DNA of 64,000 nucleotides from Litomosoides sigmodontis (lineage: Eukaryota > Nematoda > Chromadorea > Rhabditida > Onchocercidae): NCBI GenBank assembly GCA_963070105.1, contig OY718804.1:11361817-11425816 (forward strand). The letters are read 5' to 3'. Positions within the stretch are counted from its first letter, which is position 1. Every line of letters begins with the position of its first letter. The notes under the pieces are model-generated. The model was not told the DNA's origin. It saw only the letters and a list, made by a program, of their open reading frames with translations, and did no database searches. The position numbers and the translations under genes were made by a program. Shown piece after piece: positions 43,449 to 64,000 of the stretch.

Positions 43449-46253
43449 AGTTCCATGGAGATGGACTGCTAATTTGATGCAAAACATTGATGAAACGTAT
43501 CAAATTGCTGACTAAATTTCTAATTTTCAGTAGAATGATGTAGATAATACAGTGCAATGTTGATTGCTTATTGAAAATACTTCTCATTATCATTAATTTT
43601 GACATTTTATGGAACAATTGTGTGGATTTTGATCATTTTATGAGTGTGTGTAAACTGCATTTTGCTTCGAATGCAAATGCGCTTCCTACCTGAACAAGTT
43701 TCCGTATAAAAATTTGAATTTATTTACTAAGATTGATTTGTGGTGAGTCATTCTGAATTTAAATCACTTTTTAATACATAGGAATGAGGAGATTTAACAT
43801 TCCCCGTAATGATTTTGAACTTTGGCACAGTAAATTTGCAGAACACCGCTGCATACGATTATAAAGATTACTTAAGCTTTCCTAGAATTCGCTTCTTGCA
43901 GATAATGGTCGTAAAATATATGATGCATATGCTAAACATATGATGTCTCAACTTAATCGAACAAATCATATCGGATTTCACTAAATCGTTGTCTATCATT
44001 GCTCGAGCGATGTGGCATATTTATAAAAAGTAATGCTATGAAAAATATACTATACTTTCATAGCATGGGACCCTACATTAAGCCATTTTAAAATTTAACA
44101 AGCGATTACTCAATTCTTTTTCTCCCTGAGTTTATTCGTAACGTATCCGCAATGTCTCCATTGAGCAAAAACTTATGTGGTAGAAATTTCCTTGCATGCA
44201 GTAGGTTGTTTCAACAGAAAAATCCATCTATTCCAATTAAATCAGAAATATGGTACTAATTATCTTCAAAGATTTGATTTTAGACAAAGATTTTTCCTTG
44301 TTAAGGCAGAATAGACATTTGCAAAGGAGACATGGTTCAGGTTGCTTTTTCACAAGTCGGCTGGTATTTGATTTCAATTTGTTTAAAAGAGGCGAGATTT
44401 TGAATATTTTTGGTTTTCGGAATGTGTGATAGCATTCTGCTATAAAGATTTCCTTAAGATGTTCGTTTGATTTCTGCCGTTTTGGATTGTTGAGGAACAG
44501 TTCAGCCAGTCGACTTGCACAGATAAAATTGAACTAGTTTTTAGGCTTTAGTCGTTGATCACGGAAATAGAACTATCGGAATTTTTTTGGAGGATGTTTG
44601 CTGTTTTTGCAAAATATATTTTTAGAAGAGCGCTGAGCCTCGTAAAAAAAAATGTGTCGAAGACCTATGGCGTTATCGACATTAAAATATTTAGAAGGGT
44701 TGCAGTGGTTTCAACCGGCAAATATCTCTATCTATCAAAGCACGGTTCCCGAAACGCTCTGAATACCATCGACGAAAATAAAGCAGACAAATGAGCACAC
44801 AAATGGACACATCACTAACTAAATTAAATTTGAAAGTGGAGGAATAACCAAATTCCCATAAATGATAGCCGTGGAGGGAGGACGTAGTCAGATTGCGTTG
44901 CGCACCGATTCGATTCCTGATACCTTTACAGTCCATTTCAGTGGCTTTTCACTGGATTCACCATCTTCTGAACACAGACTCACAGCTACTAAAGTAGCAT
45001 TTGCCATCCGACTGCGGAAAAAGGTAGTGGGTGCGCGGTGCCTCACTTCCCACTTTTTGTGGATAGGACATATATTGCATAAGGCTACCGTTAATTTCAA
45101 CTTTCTGGCCGTGATTTTGGAATCGGAGGGTCAGTTTCATGTTAGGTGCAGGGCGGGAGTGTCTTCAAGTGGAGGATATTAGATTCCAGCGTCAGAGTTA
45201 CAGCTCGAAAAGTTATGTTAGATTGTCGCTTGGTAGAGTTATGAGTAAAATAATGTTAGCTGAAGAATATTTTGACATACGAGTCGTGTGGCATGTTCGG
45301 CAAAGGCTGCATTTCGGGAAAGGCGTATCTTTCTGTTCAGCGTCACATATTTTGTAAAAAAATTTTCGTGTGATTTTAGAGGCTGTTTGTGGCACCAGGA
45401 ATAGCACTTATATAGAACAACGAAAATCAAGATGGGTCATCAAAATTTGTGGTTTTCACATCCGCGCAAATATGGACCGGGCTCTCGCTCATGGTCATTT
45501 ATCATCTATTTTGCTAGATTTTGAGTTGTTTTTAGTCTTTACATATCAGAAGTTATATCTTCATAATCGGAATCCTAAGCATTTTTGCGGCTGCAGTTGT
45601 ACCGATCTGTATTGAGATCATTAAATTTTAGCCGAGTTTGTTCGAATCATCATGGGTTAATCAGAAAATATGGACTTAACATGTGTCGGCGATGTTTCAG
45701 AGAATATGCTTCCGATATTGGATTTAAAAAAGTAAGGAGTGAGGCACCATATTCGCATGTTTTTGTTAACTATTTTTATGTAATACGTTTTTTATACTTT
45801 TTATAAGTTAGTTTAATATAAAAGAAGGAAATACATTGCAGCTGAATTGACGACCAGCAGGAAAGTAAAGAAGTAATCGTGATCAATTTTTTTCGTACTC
45901 TGTTACATTGCTTTTGTTCTATTGCAACAGTATGTTTTCCTTGGAATAAAGCTAAGAAATTGTTGACGTTTGCATCCATGGCAAATAATTATGCGTAGCT
46001 ACCCGTTCACCAATATTCCGTTCACACTTCATTCTTATGGGTAGCTTAAAATGAACTTGGGTCTCATGCTTTTCAGAATTTGGCTGGATTGTAGGAATAA
46101 CTGTGTTATCTCACATGGCGTCGCAGTGTTTTCGATGTTCAAGTCGGGGCGACGCAAGGTGTTTAGTATTGTCTGATGTCGCGGTGAATGACGTTACTAT
46201 CCTCTAGGTATACGCTAATCACGGTATTGATTTTGTTCGTCGGTGCATTTTAG
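43449..46253. other. Intergenic between CDK5RAP1 and TRAPPC11
   Basis: About 2.8 kb of AT-rich sequence with no splice-supported exon. A perfect 11-nt inverted repeat lies at 44033-44066. Open frames on both strands at 44862-45407 overlap each other and lack family features. Confidence 0.5.
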
Positions 46254-46261
46254 TGATTAAG

Positions 46262-56862
<10,601 letters not shown>

Positions 56863-58017
56863 GTAATTTCAAGAAATTAGTAGCAGTCAGTGTTTTGACA
56901 ATTCTACTTGTGAGAGCATGAGGTTTGGTAAAAGAATTCCTTTTCTTTCCCAAGCTTTTACGAATTTTTTGAATTCGTAAAAGGGCTCGGAAAGAGCGGT
57001 CATTGTGTTTTCGAATTATGAAGGAGATGCCTTTCGTTGTATTCTAAGCTGATAACTAGTAGGAGAATTTTCGTCGGTATTTCGATTGCTGAAATACCGT
57101 CGGATTATGGATAAAGGATGAGTGGCTCGGCGATGATATCTGCATAGCTCGATTATAATGAATGAGAGTGTTGCCGTTTTCAGCCATTGGCAAAGATATG
57201 ACAAGTCGCAGCTTGTATTGGTTGTTTTGGTTCGGACTGATATAACTGATGGTGTTGGTTCTACATATCTAGAAGTGCATGTGTATCTTCGGCGTTTTGC
57301 TTGTGTTTCCTTATTCAATGATCATCAATTAATGGTGGGGCTCATTTGATTCAATGTGCCGGGAAGGAGCAGTTTATGAAGATCAAAGTGATCGGTTTTT
57401 GACTTTCATGTTGCATGCTATTCAACATGATACCTAGCAATAGTAACACTTCATCCTTCATTCATTCCTTGTTAAGAATATTGAAATAATGAAGTTTCAT
57501 AGGATGTGGTGACTGACAACATTTCCGAGATTAGTGAACGAAAAATCCACGTGTTCGTTGACTGAAAGAATTCTGTGGAATTCTTGGCTATTTGTTTTTG
57601 TTGCTATAACTGTCCCCGACAGTTCTAGTGGACTAGAATTCCCGGTGGCTCGCACTGTTGACGCATGTGCAGGGAAGCTGTTTACATCTCTCCTGATTGC
57701 ACTCTGTGCATTCAGCGTCCTCATCTTCAACATCGTCAGTGGTTTATTGAGTAGTATTACTATTTAGGTAGTTATCTCTGTCAGTAGATTAGTAAGTATA
57801 AATGTGATGATGTCATAAATGTGATGATGTCATAAATGTGATAATGCTAATAATATGCAGTATATTGTTAATTTAATAAATTATTGAAAAGAGTGAAGTG
57901 AGAACCAAACGTGGGGCCGTGGAGCACAGTCCGATTGGAAAGGCGGAGTTGCTGAACTGACCGAACAACATTGGAGGAAGAAGGAAGGCAGCAGAAGGAA
58001 CAAAAGTACCACCCTTT
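56863..58017. other. Intergenic between TRAPPC11 and the TGF-beta gene
   Basis: Contains a 12-nt inverted repeat (56955-56983), the second copy of a dispersed repeat (56991-57034), a small inverted repeat around 57075-57100 and tandem ATAAATGTGATGATGTC-type units near 57797-57845. An open frame at 57534-57767 has a hydrophobic end but no splice or family support. Confidence 0.5.
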
Positions 58018-58270
58018 GAGCCACGCCACCACCAACACCCCCCCCCCCCCACCAGCATCACCAGTATCACCAACACCAACACTACCACTACAACCACCAC
58101 CACCACCACCAGCACCACCGCCACCACTACCACCAACACCAACACCAGCATCACCAACACCATCACCACCACCACCATCAACATCATCACCACTCACACC
58201 ACCACCACTAGTCCTACTACCATCACCACCACCACCACCCGCCCCCACCACCACCATCAGTATCAGCAAC
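58018..58270. repeat. CCA/CAC-rich low-complexity tract
   Basis: About 250 bp of imperfect CAC, ACC and CAT triplets, including a C run near 58040, ending about 160 bp before the start of the TGF-beta gene. It opens long artificial Pro/Thr and Gly/Val frames on both strands. Confidence 0.9.
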
Positions 58271-58430
58271 GCTACCATCAGCACTATCATTATCTTCAGC
58301 AAATCATAGCAGGCAATCTGCTGGTAGGAGGGTTTCGGTGCTGGTGGTTCGGCCGGCCGAATACCTGATAATACACACTACTAGTTGGCGGTGTGGAGCG
58401 GCAAGGCATTCAAGCAGTTACGGGAGAGCA

Positions 58431-61400
58431 ATGACGTTGCTTGCTTCATCTATACATTTCATATTCCTAGCACTGAGCTTGTTCTGTAGCCCTTCGATAG
58501 ATGGCATTACCGCTTCATCATGGCATCATCATGGCAATCATAGTTGTCACGGTTGTGCAGAAGCTCGAGATGAATTGGCTAAGATACGCCTGGAAATAAT
58601 TAAACGCGAAATTTTGGAAAAGCTGGGTTTGGATGCGCCACCACAAGTACGACCGCAAGATGGTTTTCCAACGATCCCACAGGTTGCGAAGTATTTGAAG
58701 TACCAACTGCGGCATGATCCAGCAACCGCTCCTATGCATACATCGTTTCTGGCAGGCGAACTGATGACAGCTGAGCGTAAAGCGGAACGAACGATCATAT
58801 TGGCCGAACGGACACCAGCACGTTTCAACTTGAACCCGAGCCAAATTCTTGCACACTTCAACTTTTCTGACGAGCTGATGTCGAAACTACTGCTATCCGC
58901 TGTACTGAACATATACCTTCGGAGACCAAAAATGCTCCATTCCGACTCGCGTATTGCTGCAGTTCAAGTATTGGTCAAGGAGGTTGTCAAGAATAGCACG
59001 GTATTATGCTTTTTCTCTTTCTTCTTTTGTCGCCCCTTTTAGCCTTAACTTGGACTTGAAAGCTCTGCTGCTAATTTCCCAGTTTAACGTCCGCTTAGCA
59101 TCACTCTGATATGTGTCACTACAACTGAATAAGTGAGGTGTTAGCGGACCTTCTCGATGTTATTCGTTGCGTGTTGAGGAGGATGTTGAAGTGGTTTATC
59201 TACTGCAAACATTCGCAACACTCCTCTTTCTGACTTCATTCATTTCAGGTCGCCCACTTCATTTCTCGACCTTTCTTTGCTCATTAATTCGCTTAATTTT
59301 TCTTCGATTATGTGCCCTACTCCATCTTTGTGTATTTCTTGGTTTTGCTTCACTTAGCATCTGCTACTAAATTACGCGAGGTTTCCTGGACGGAGTATGT
59401 AATCAATGTCTTTCTGAAGCCAACACTCGCAAAACAAATCAGCTTTTCTTTTTCGAAGCTTTCCATCCGTCCAAAGGCACTTCCGACATTGCGAATAAAT
59501 TGTGGAGATTATGTATTTATGGTTGCTGAAGAAAAAGTGTCCCTCCTGCTCTGTTTATTTGAGCGTCGAAATTTTTCGAAATCGTGTCGGCTCGTCTCTT
59601 TGCAACTTTCACTTCCTGCAAATGCAAATGCACAACATTCACTGCGTCACTCTGAAATAAAAAACTTTGCTATTTGCAAATGCCTATTAAATATATATAT
59701 ATATTTATGTTTGTGTGTAGTATGTATGTTTCTGGCGAAAGCAAAATTTGTTGTGTAATAATGAGATGCGGTATGTCGTTGTTGTTTGTTCACACTTTGA
59801 GAGCTCCGAAATAGTTTTCCGGTACAACAAGAAGTAACAATTTGGTCCTGATGTGCATTTGCTTCGAGAAACATTTCCGATTTCGGAGCAGCAAGTTTGC
59901 AAAACGAGTTTTGTTCGTCATGGCTGCAACAACATCGTCGTATCATCGTTACATTATATATTATATATACATATAGATACGAAGGAAGAAATGGGTATGG
60001 CAGAGCGATATGTGTGAGATATAGATCAAGGCCAAGAACCGAGGAATCTCTGTACTTCACCTCCGTTAGTTGTATCGAGGTCACGTAGTTGTTGTATATA
60101 GATTGAAGCGTAAGTGGAAGTTGATAAATCTCAAGGTTATTCTTCTTTCCACTTTTTCAAAGTGGATGAAACAGCAGTCTTCATTGGAGCGGGACAACCT
60201 GTCTTTACTGTAAATAGTTTTTTCATGGGACAAGTAGTTAAAGTGATCTTTCGGGAGAGAGAGAGAGCGAGGGAGAGAGAAGAAGACAAGTTAAGTTAAC
60301 GTTTTTAGAAAGACGGTTTCCCAATTTAGAGTCGGTATGGGTAATGTGTGACGAATTGCGTAGCATCTTGCCATCCTCTGTACATTTATTTCTACGGTTA
60401 CGAGAAAGATGTAGACTTCTAGGTAAAACCTATATGACAAAATTTATAGCTTTATATTGTCATGTAATTTATTACCCTCTTGTATTCATTCCCGCAAAAG
60501 CTATCCCATCGTTGTAAGCTATCAACCAAGATATTTGTTCGCACCAATCGTATTCGATGGATATCTCTGTCAACTCCTATGTATGTGCATGACATATTTC
60601 CTGCAGAAGGAGAGGCCCTTTTTGGGGGCTCTCGGGGGAAGGGAAAACGAGCTCTTCTCGCTAACCAGTATCTCCTCATCCAATACTGCTCCCACCTCTA
60701 CCATAAGCGGACTGTAAAAAAAGCAAGTATTCACGCTAATCTTCGGCTGCACAACTTAACCGCTATGCCAAACAAACAACCTCTCTCCAACAAATTCACA
60801 ACAAGACTAAGTTATGTATTTCTTGAATCCATGGAATTTACGCTATTGCGTTGTCCAACCTCTTTGTTAAATCACGTTTTTGAACTTGAACCCATAACCG
60901 TTGTTCGTCGTCATTCGTCTTTTGACATATTTTTTGAATTTGACTAGTGAATCTAGCGGTAGTAGCTGTGCATTGGAACTTTTTGTTCATTGTATTTCAA
61001 TCGAATTGATGAGAGCAGTGTAAGTGGTTGCATTTGCTCGATAGCTCACATGGTTTCTCCTTCTTAACCTTTCTTACCCAGTTGCCAATTATCTATGAGT
61101 CACTTTCGTTAATTCAGAAGCAAATTACGCCAAATCACAAAATGAAAAGAACAAATCGTTTACTGAAAGACAGACTGATTTACGTATGTTCCTATCTTTC
61201 GATGCAGCACAAATTTCTTCTAAACGAAAGTTTCACTTCGCTTTTAATCTTGCACAATAGCGCCTCGTAGAGTCAGATAAATCCAGTAAGAGCTTCACTG
61301 ACAAGCTTGTCCTACTCAACATAGCTGATCAGATAACCTCGCTTTCTCAGCTGTAGATTGCAACACACACCTTGTTCTCTTCTCCACAGTTTTAAAGACT

Positions 61401-62421
61401 TGTAAAGATAAAACTGATTGATTCGGTTATTTTCTTCAATTCAATAATAAAGTGACAAATGGGATGAGCGAATCCTCTCACTAAATTTGAAGATAAATGA
61501 TATTACTTGACTAGGTTGCCAATTTCGGTTGTGATATCACCTTAAACTTAAAGCGATGGATAAGAATCAGTGATTACAGATATTGTGGATACACAGCGGC
61601 AGGTAACATTGAAGGCAGTGAGCTCATAGTGGTTATTGCAATGTTCACTAAATTGGAACAATTCAGATTGGTGCAGCGTTAGCAGAGCGAAAGCGTCACG
61701 TTGATCTAAGTAAAGATGGTTACATACAAATTCCAATACGTGTTGATGATGTGCAGCGATGGTGGAGTGGTAATGATTTCCTGGGCTTATACGTGGAAGC
61801 ATTTTACAAAGGCGAAAATTTGGCTCTCTATCCACAGCACGATTCCAAAAACGTTCGTATTCTTAGTTGCTGCAATTAGAACATATCACAGAAACCATTA
61901 CTACTAACTACCTTGCTGCAGATAATGTATCTCGAGCTAACAACCATAGAGGAGTGGGGTCGTCGTAAGCGTAGCTATCAGGAAGTGTGTACGAAAGAGA
62001 TGAATGAACCTTCCTGCTGTCTGTATAGCCTAGTTGTGGATTTCGAAGCTGCCGGTTGGGACTTTGTTATCGCTCCCAAATTGTATGATGCGCATATGTG
62101 CAGCGGAGAATGTCGTCTTCATCACGTAAGTTGTCTCACTTTGCTATTGGTTATTATCTATCATTCTACAGAGTTTTCGTTTTGTCGACATTTTCCGACG
62201 TGTGTAATCTTCATGCGGCTTTACAATTACAGTCACAATCGTTTAAGGCAGACCGTTCAGCACATAGCAAAATTACTTCGTCGACGAAAAAAAACGCCGT
62301 GAGCGGCTGCTGCCATCCAACAGAGTACGACCCGATAACGCTTGTATATATGACTCAAGAAAAGGAGCTGAAGATTCGCGAAGTGCCAGGTATGATAGCC
62401 CGGCGTTGCGCCTGTGCTTGA
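58431..62421 (+). CDS. DAF-7-like TGF-beta family ligand precursor
   Basis: Four phase-0 exons, 382 aa: 58431-59000, 61667-61852, 61922-62125, 62233-62421. Signal peptide (IHFIFLALSLFCS), then a prodomain with HGCAEARDELAKIRLEIIKREIL, then ILAHFNFSDELMSKLLLSAVL and IPIRVDDVQRWW with FLGLYVEA. A furin-type site RRKR (exon 3) releases a mature domain of about 113 aa. It holds nine cysteines in TGF-beta/activin order: one N-terminal Cys, CC before LYSLVVDFEAAGWDF, the knot CSGEC, GCC, and terminal CAC. The stretch CCHPTEYDPITLVY with MIARRCACA is the DAF-7/TGH-2 type rather than BMP. C. elegans DAF-7 signals through DAF-1/DAF-4 to block dauer entry; parasite homologs have been discussed as possible ligands of host receptors. 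Intron 1 is 2.7 kb. I leave the symbol open because orthology to daf-7 or tgh-2 needs a tree. Confidence 0.92.
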
Positions 62422-62556
62422 TTTCAAGCAGCGACGAGACTGAGAGTAAACCGAAGGTGTCGGGAGCCACCTACTGAAGAAGGCGATCATGGAATCATGG
62501 GCAACAGCATCATTCTGCTGCACCGAAACATCGTTACTGTTACTCCCCAAGCTATG

Positions 62557-62559
<3 letters not shown>

Positions 62560-62589
<30 letters not shown>
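62560..62589. repeat. (CTG)10 triplet repeat in the 3' UTR of the DAF-7-like gene
   Basis: Ten pure CTG units 139 nt past the stop codon and before the AATAAA at 62845, so probably within the mRNA 3' UTR. Confidence 0.9.
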
Positions 62590-62844
62590 AACATGCAGAA
62601 TCCCACGAGCGCCAAGCTCCTCCCTCGCACAAGTCAGCAAAGTAGAATAAGGAAGGGGGCCTGAAAAACATGACCAAATTGGGGGATATTTGGCTTACAT
62701 CTTGAACGCTCATTTTGGATTTGCTTGTTATTGTTAGGTATTTAATTGTCAGCCGTCACACCACCACCACCACCACCATCACCACCACATCGCTGTCACC
62801 ACACCAACTAGCGATCATTGCTGCATGAATATAGTTGGTTATTC

Positions 62845-62850
62845 AATAAA
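62845..62850 (+). other. Polyadenylation signal of the DAF-7-like gene
   Basis: AATAAA 424 nt past the stop. No closer exact signal was seen, giving a 3' UTR of about 0.44 kb with CTG and CAC runs. Confidence 0.55.
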
Positions 62851-63684
62851 AATGATAGCGAATCGGTACTTGCACCGCATCTACTATCTTTACAAATTTC
62901 ACAAATCAGACGAGAAGTGAAAGTTGTTTCTATACTCTTCCTGTAATTTGTATGGGCATTCACTGTTCCTGATAATCCATTCAATAACAGTTCAGAATAT
63001 CGAAGATATTAAGAATAATACTGGAAAATGTTATTCTTTTAATGATAGAAAGGATCACCTCTATATACAGTCAATCACACATGGGTTCACTAGACACATC
63101 ATCTATACATTTTTTATCAAGCTCTACCCGCAGACGGCACTTACCCCGTCATTTTCAATCACATTTGTTTTCTCCATTAACAGTCACAAAGACAACTGGA
63201 AATAGGTATCACTGCTTATTCCAGTGACTAACCAATAAATAGGTTATGCATTCGGGAGAATAAAATACCTTAAAGATTCAAAAATGATAAGTACAATATA
63301 ATATTTAGGATTCAAAAAAATTCCCACAATGAACGGAAAGCAGGAAAAGGCGGACAAGGGTAAGAAAGATGTTGAAAGATGAAGTACAAGTGATTAGCCG
63401 ACCGAATGAATAAGGCGATAAGGTTTTTTGTCTAAAATGCGATGTTGACCAATCGATGCAAAAATCCAGTCCGCTTTTAACACTTCTTTTTTCATATCCA
63501 GTTCAAATCTGCAAAAAATACCACGCAAAAAAATGAAACTCTTTGTAAGCATTTCTCTCATGATCCTACATCTACTGGTAAATTTACATATTCAGATTAA
63601 AACCACATACTTTTTTTGCAATACCACGTACTTACAGATAATGGCATTGATGCGTACATGCGCATTAAACATACGTATATTTGC

Positions 63685-63758
<74 letters not shown>

Positions 63759-64000
63759 AATATAAACGGATGGCATTTGATTTCCACCGATCGCTTTGAA
63801 ACTTTTTTTAGCGAACAACAAACCTTCGAGCAGCATCTCGATTAAAGCAATCTGGGGCAAATATGATGTAACTGTGTTCAGAAAGCAGTTCCCAAACATG
63901 TGACACAGTCTTCCCACCGCTCAGCTCAAGGATCTCCAGAAAAACATCTGAAAATTAGGCGTGATAACATTTTCTTTCTACAATGATTACTTTAGTAAAA
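62851..64000. other. Intergenic tail of the window
   Basis: AT-rich with no supported exon. Contains a (TA)n tract at 63685-63755. Open frames crossing that tract are artefacts of the repeat. Confidence 0.5.
63685..63755. repeat. (TA)n microsatellite
   Basis: About 35 uninterrupted TA units; both strands read as alternating Tyr-Ile. Confidence 0.97.

Noticed and set aside
44862..45407. Overlapping 60-106-codon frames on both strands
   Set aside because: No splice sites, no family motif, and both strands are equally open.
45630..45670. GTTCGAATC-like T-arm suggesting a tRNA
   Set aside because: No matching acceptor stem, D arm or anticodon arm around it.
57868..58309. Long Gly/Val-rich and Pro/Thr-rich frames on both strands
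   Set aside because: They arise from the CCA triplet tract, which keeps several frames open at once.
59167..59758. Candidate second prodomain exon of the TGF-beta gene (KLREVSWTEYVINVFLKP)
   Set aside because: The acceptor phase does not match exon 1, while 61667-61852 joins in phase and continues the prodomain motif.

Overview
The window is nuclear DNA of a multicellular animal, almost certainly a nematode and probably a parasitic Spirurina-type (clade III) worm. The genus cannot be fixed from sequence alone. Reasons: all recognisable genes are split into many short exons (about 104 introns in ten reconstructed genes). Acceptors have the short nematode form (ttttcag, attatag, tttgcag). Most start codons lie 1-54 nt behind an acceptor-like sequence with no upstream exon, as expected for spliced-leader trans-splicing. 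One intercistronic gap carries a long T tract like that of nematode operons, and one gene is a DAF-7-type TGF-beta ligand. Open frames are short because introns interrupt them, so the genes were rebuilt by joining exons with matching phase. Each rebuilt gene gives one uninterrupted frame; only trehalase exon 1 is unsettled.

Layout. 179-4720 (-): a secreted cysteine-rich protein (7 exons) with a (TG)n microsatellite just upstream. 5902-7203: fragments that look coding but were not identified. 8863-12781 (+): a GPI-type trehalase. 14452-17127 (-): a DAZ/Boule RNA-binding protein. 19205-21375 (+): a small BTB protein. 21876-26349 (-): the ABCF3/GCN20 ATPase. 27329-34022 (+): a DBHS (NONO/PSPC1-like) protein. 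34830-39791 (+): a DHX35-type DEAH helicase. 40070-43448 (+): CDK5RAP1, probably in an operon with the helicase. 46262-56862 (+): TRAPPC11. 58431-62421 (+): the DAF-7-like ligand. The rest is AT-rich intergenic sequence with microsatellites and small inverted repeats.

Functionally most genes are conserved housekeeping genes: RNA processing (DBHS, DHX35), tRNA modification (CDK5RAP1), translation control (ABCF3) and vesicle traffic (TRAPPC11). The lineage-flavoured genes are the DAF-7-like ligand, trehalase, the germline-type DAZ factor and the cysteine-rich secreted protein. I saw no tRNA, rRNA, CRISPR, prophage or intact transposon, and no clear novel multi-gene system. The most unusual points are a trehalase whose catalytic-base Glu is replaced by Asp, three GC-AG introns, the T23 operon junction, an overlapping upstream ORF on ABCF3, and a BTB protein with a C-terminal prenylation-like motif.
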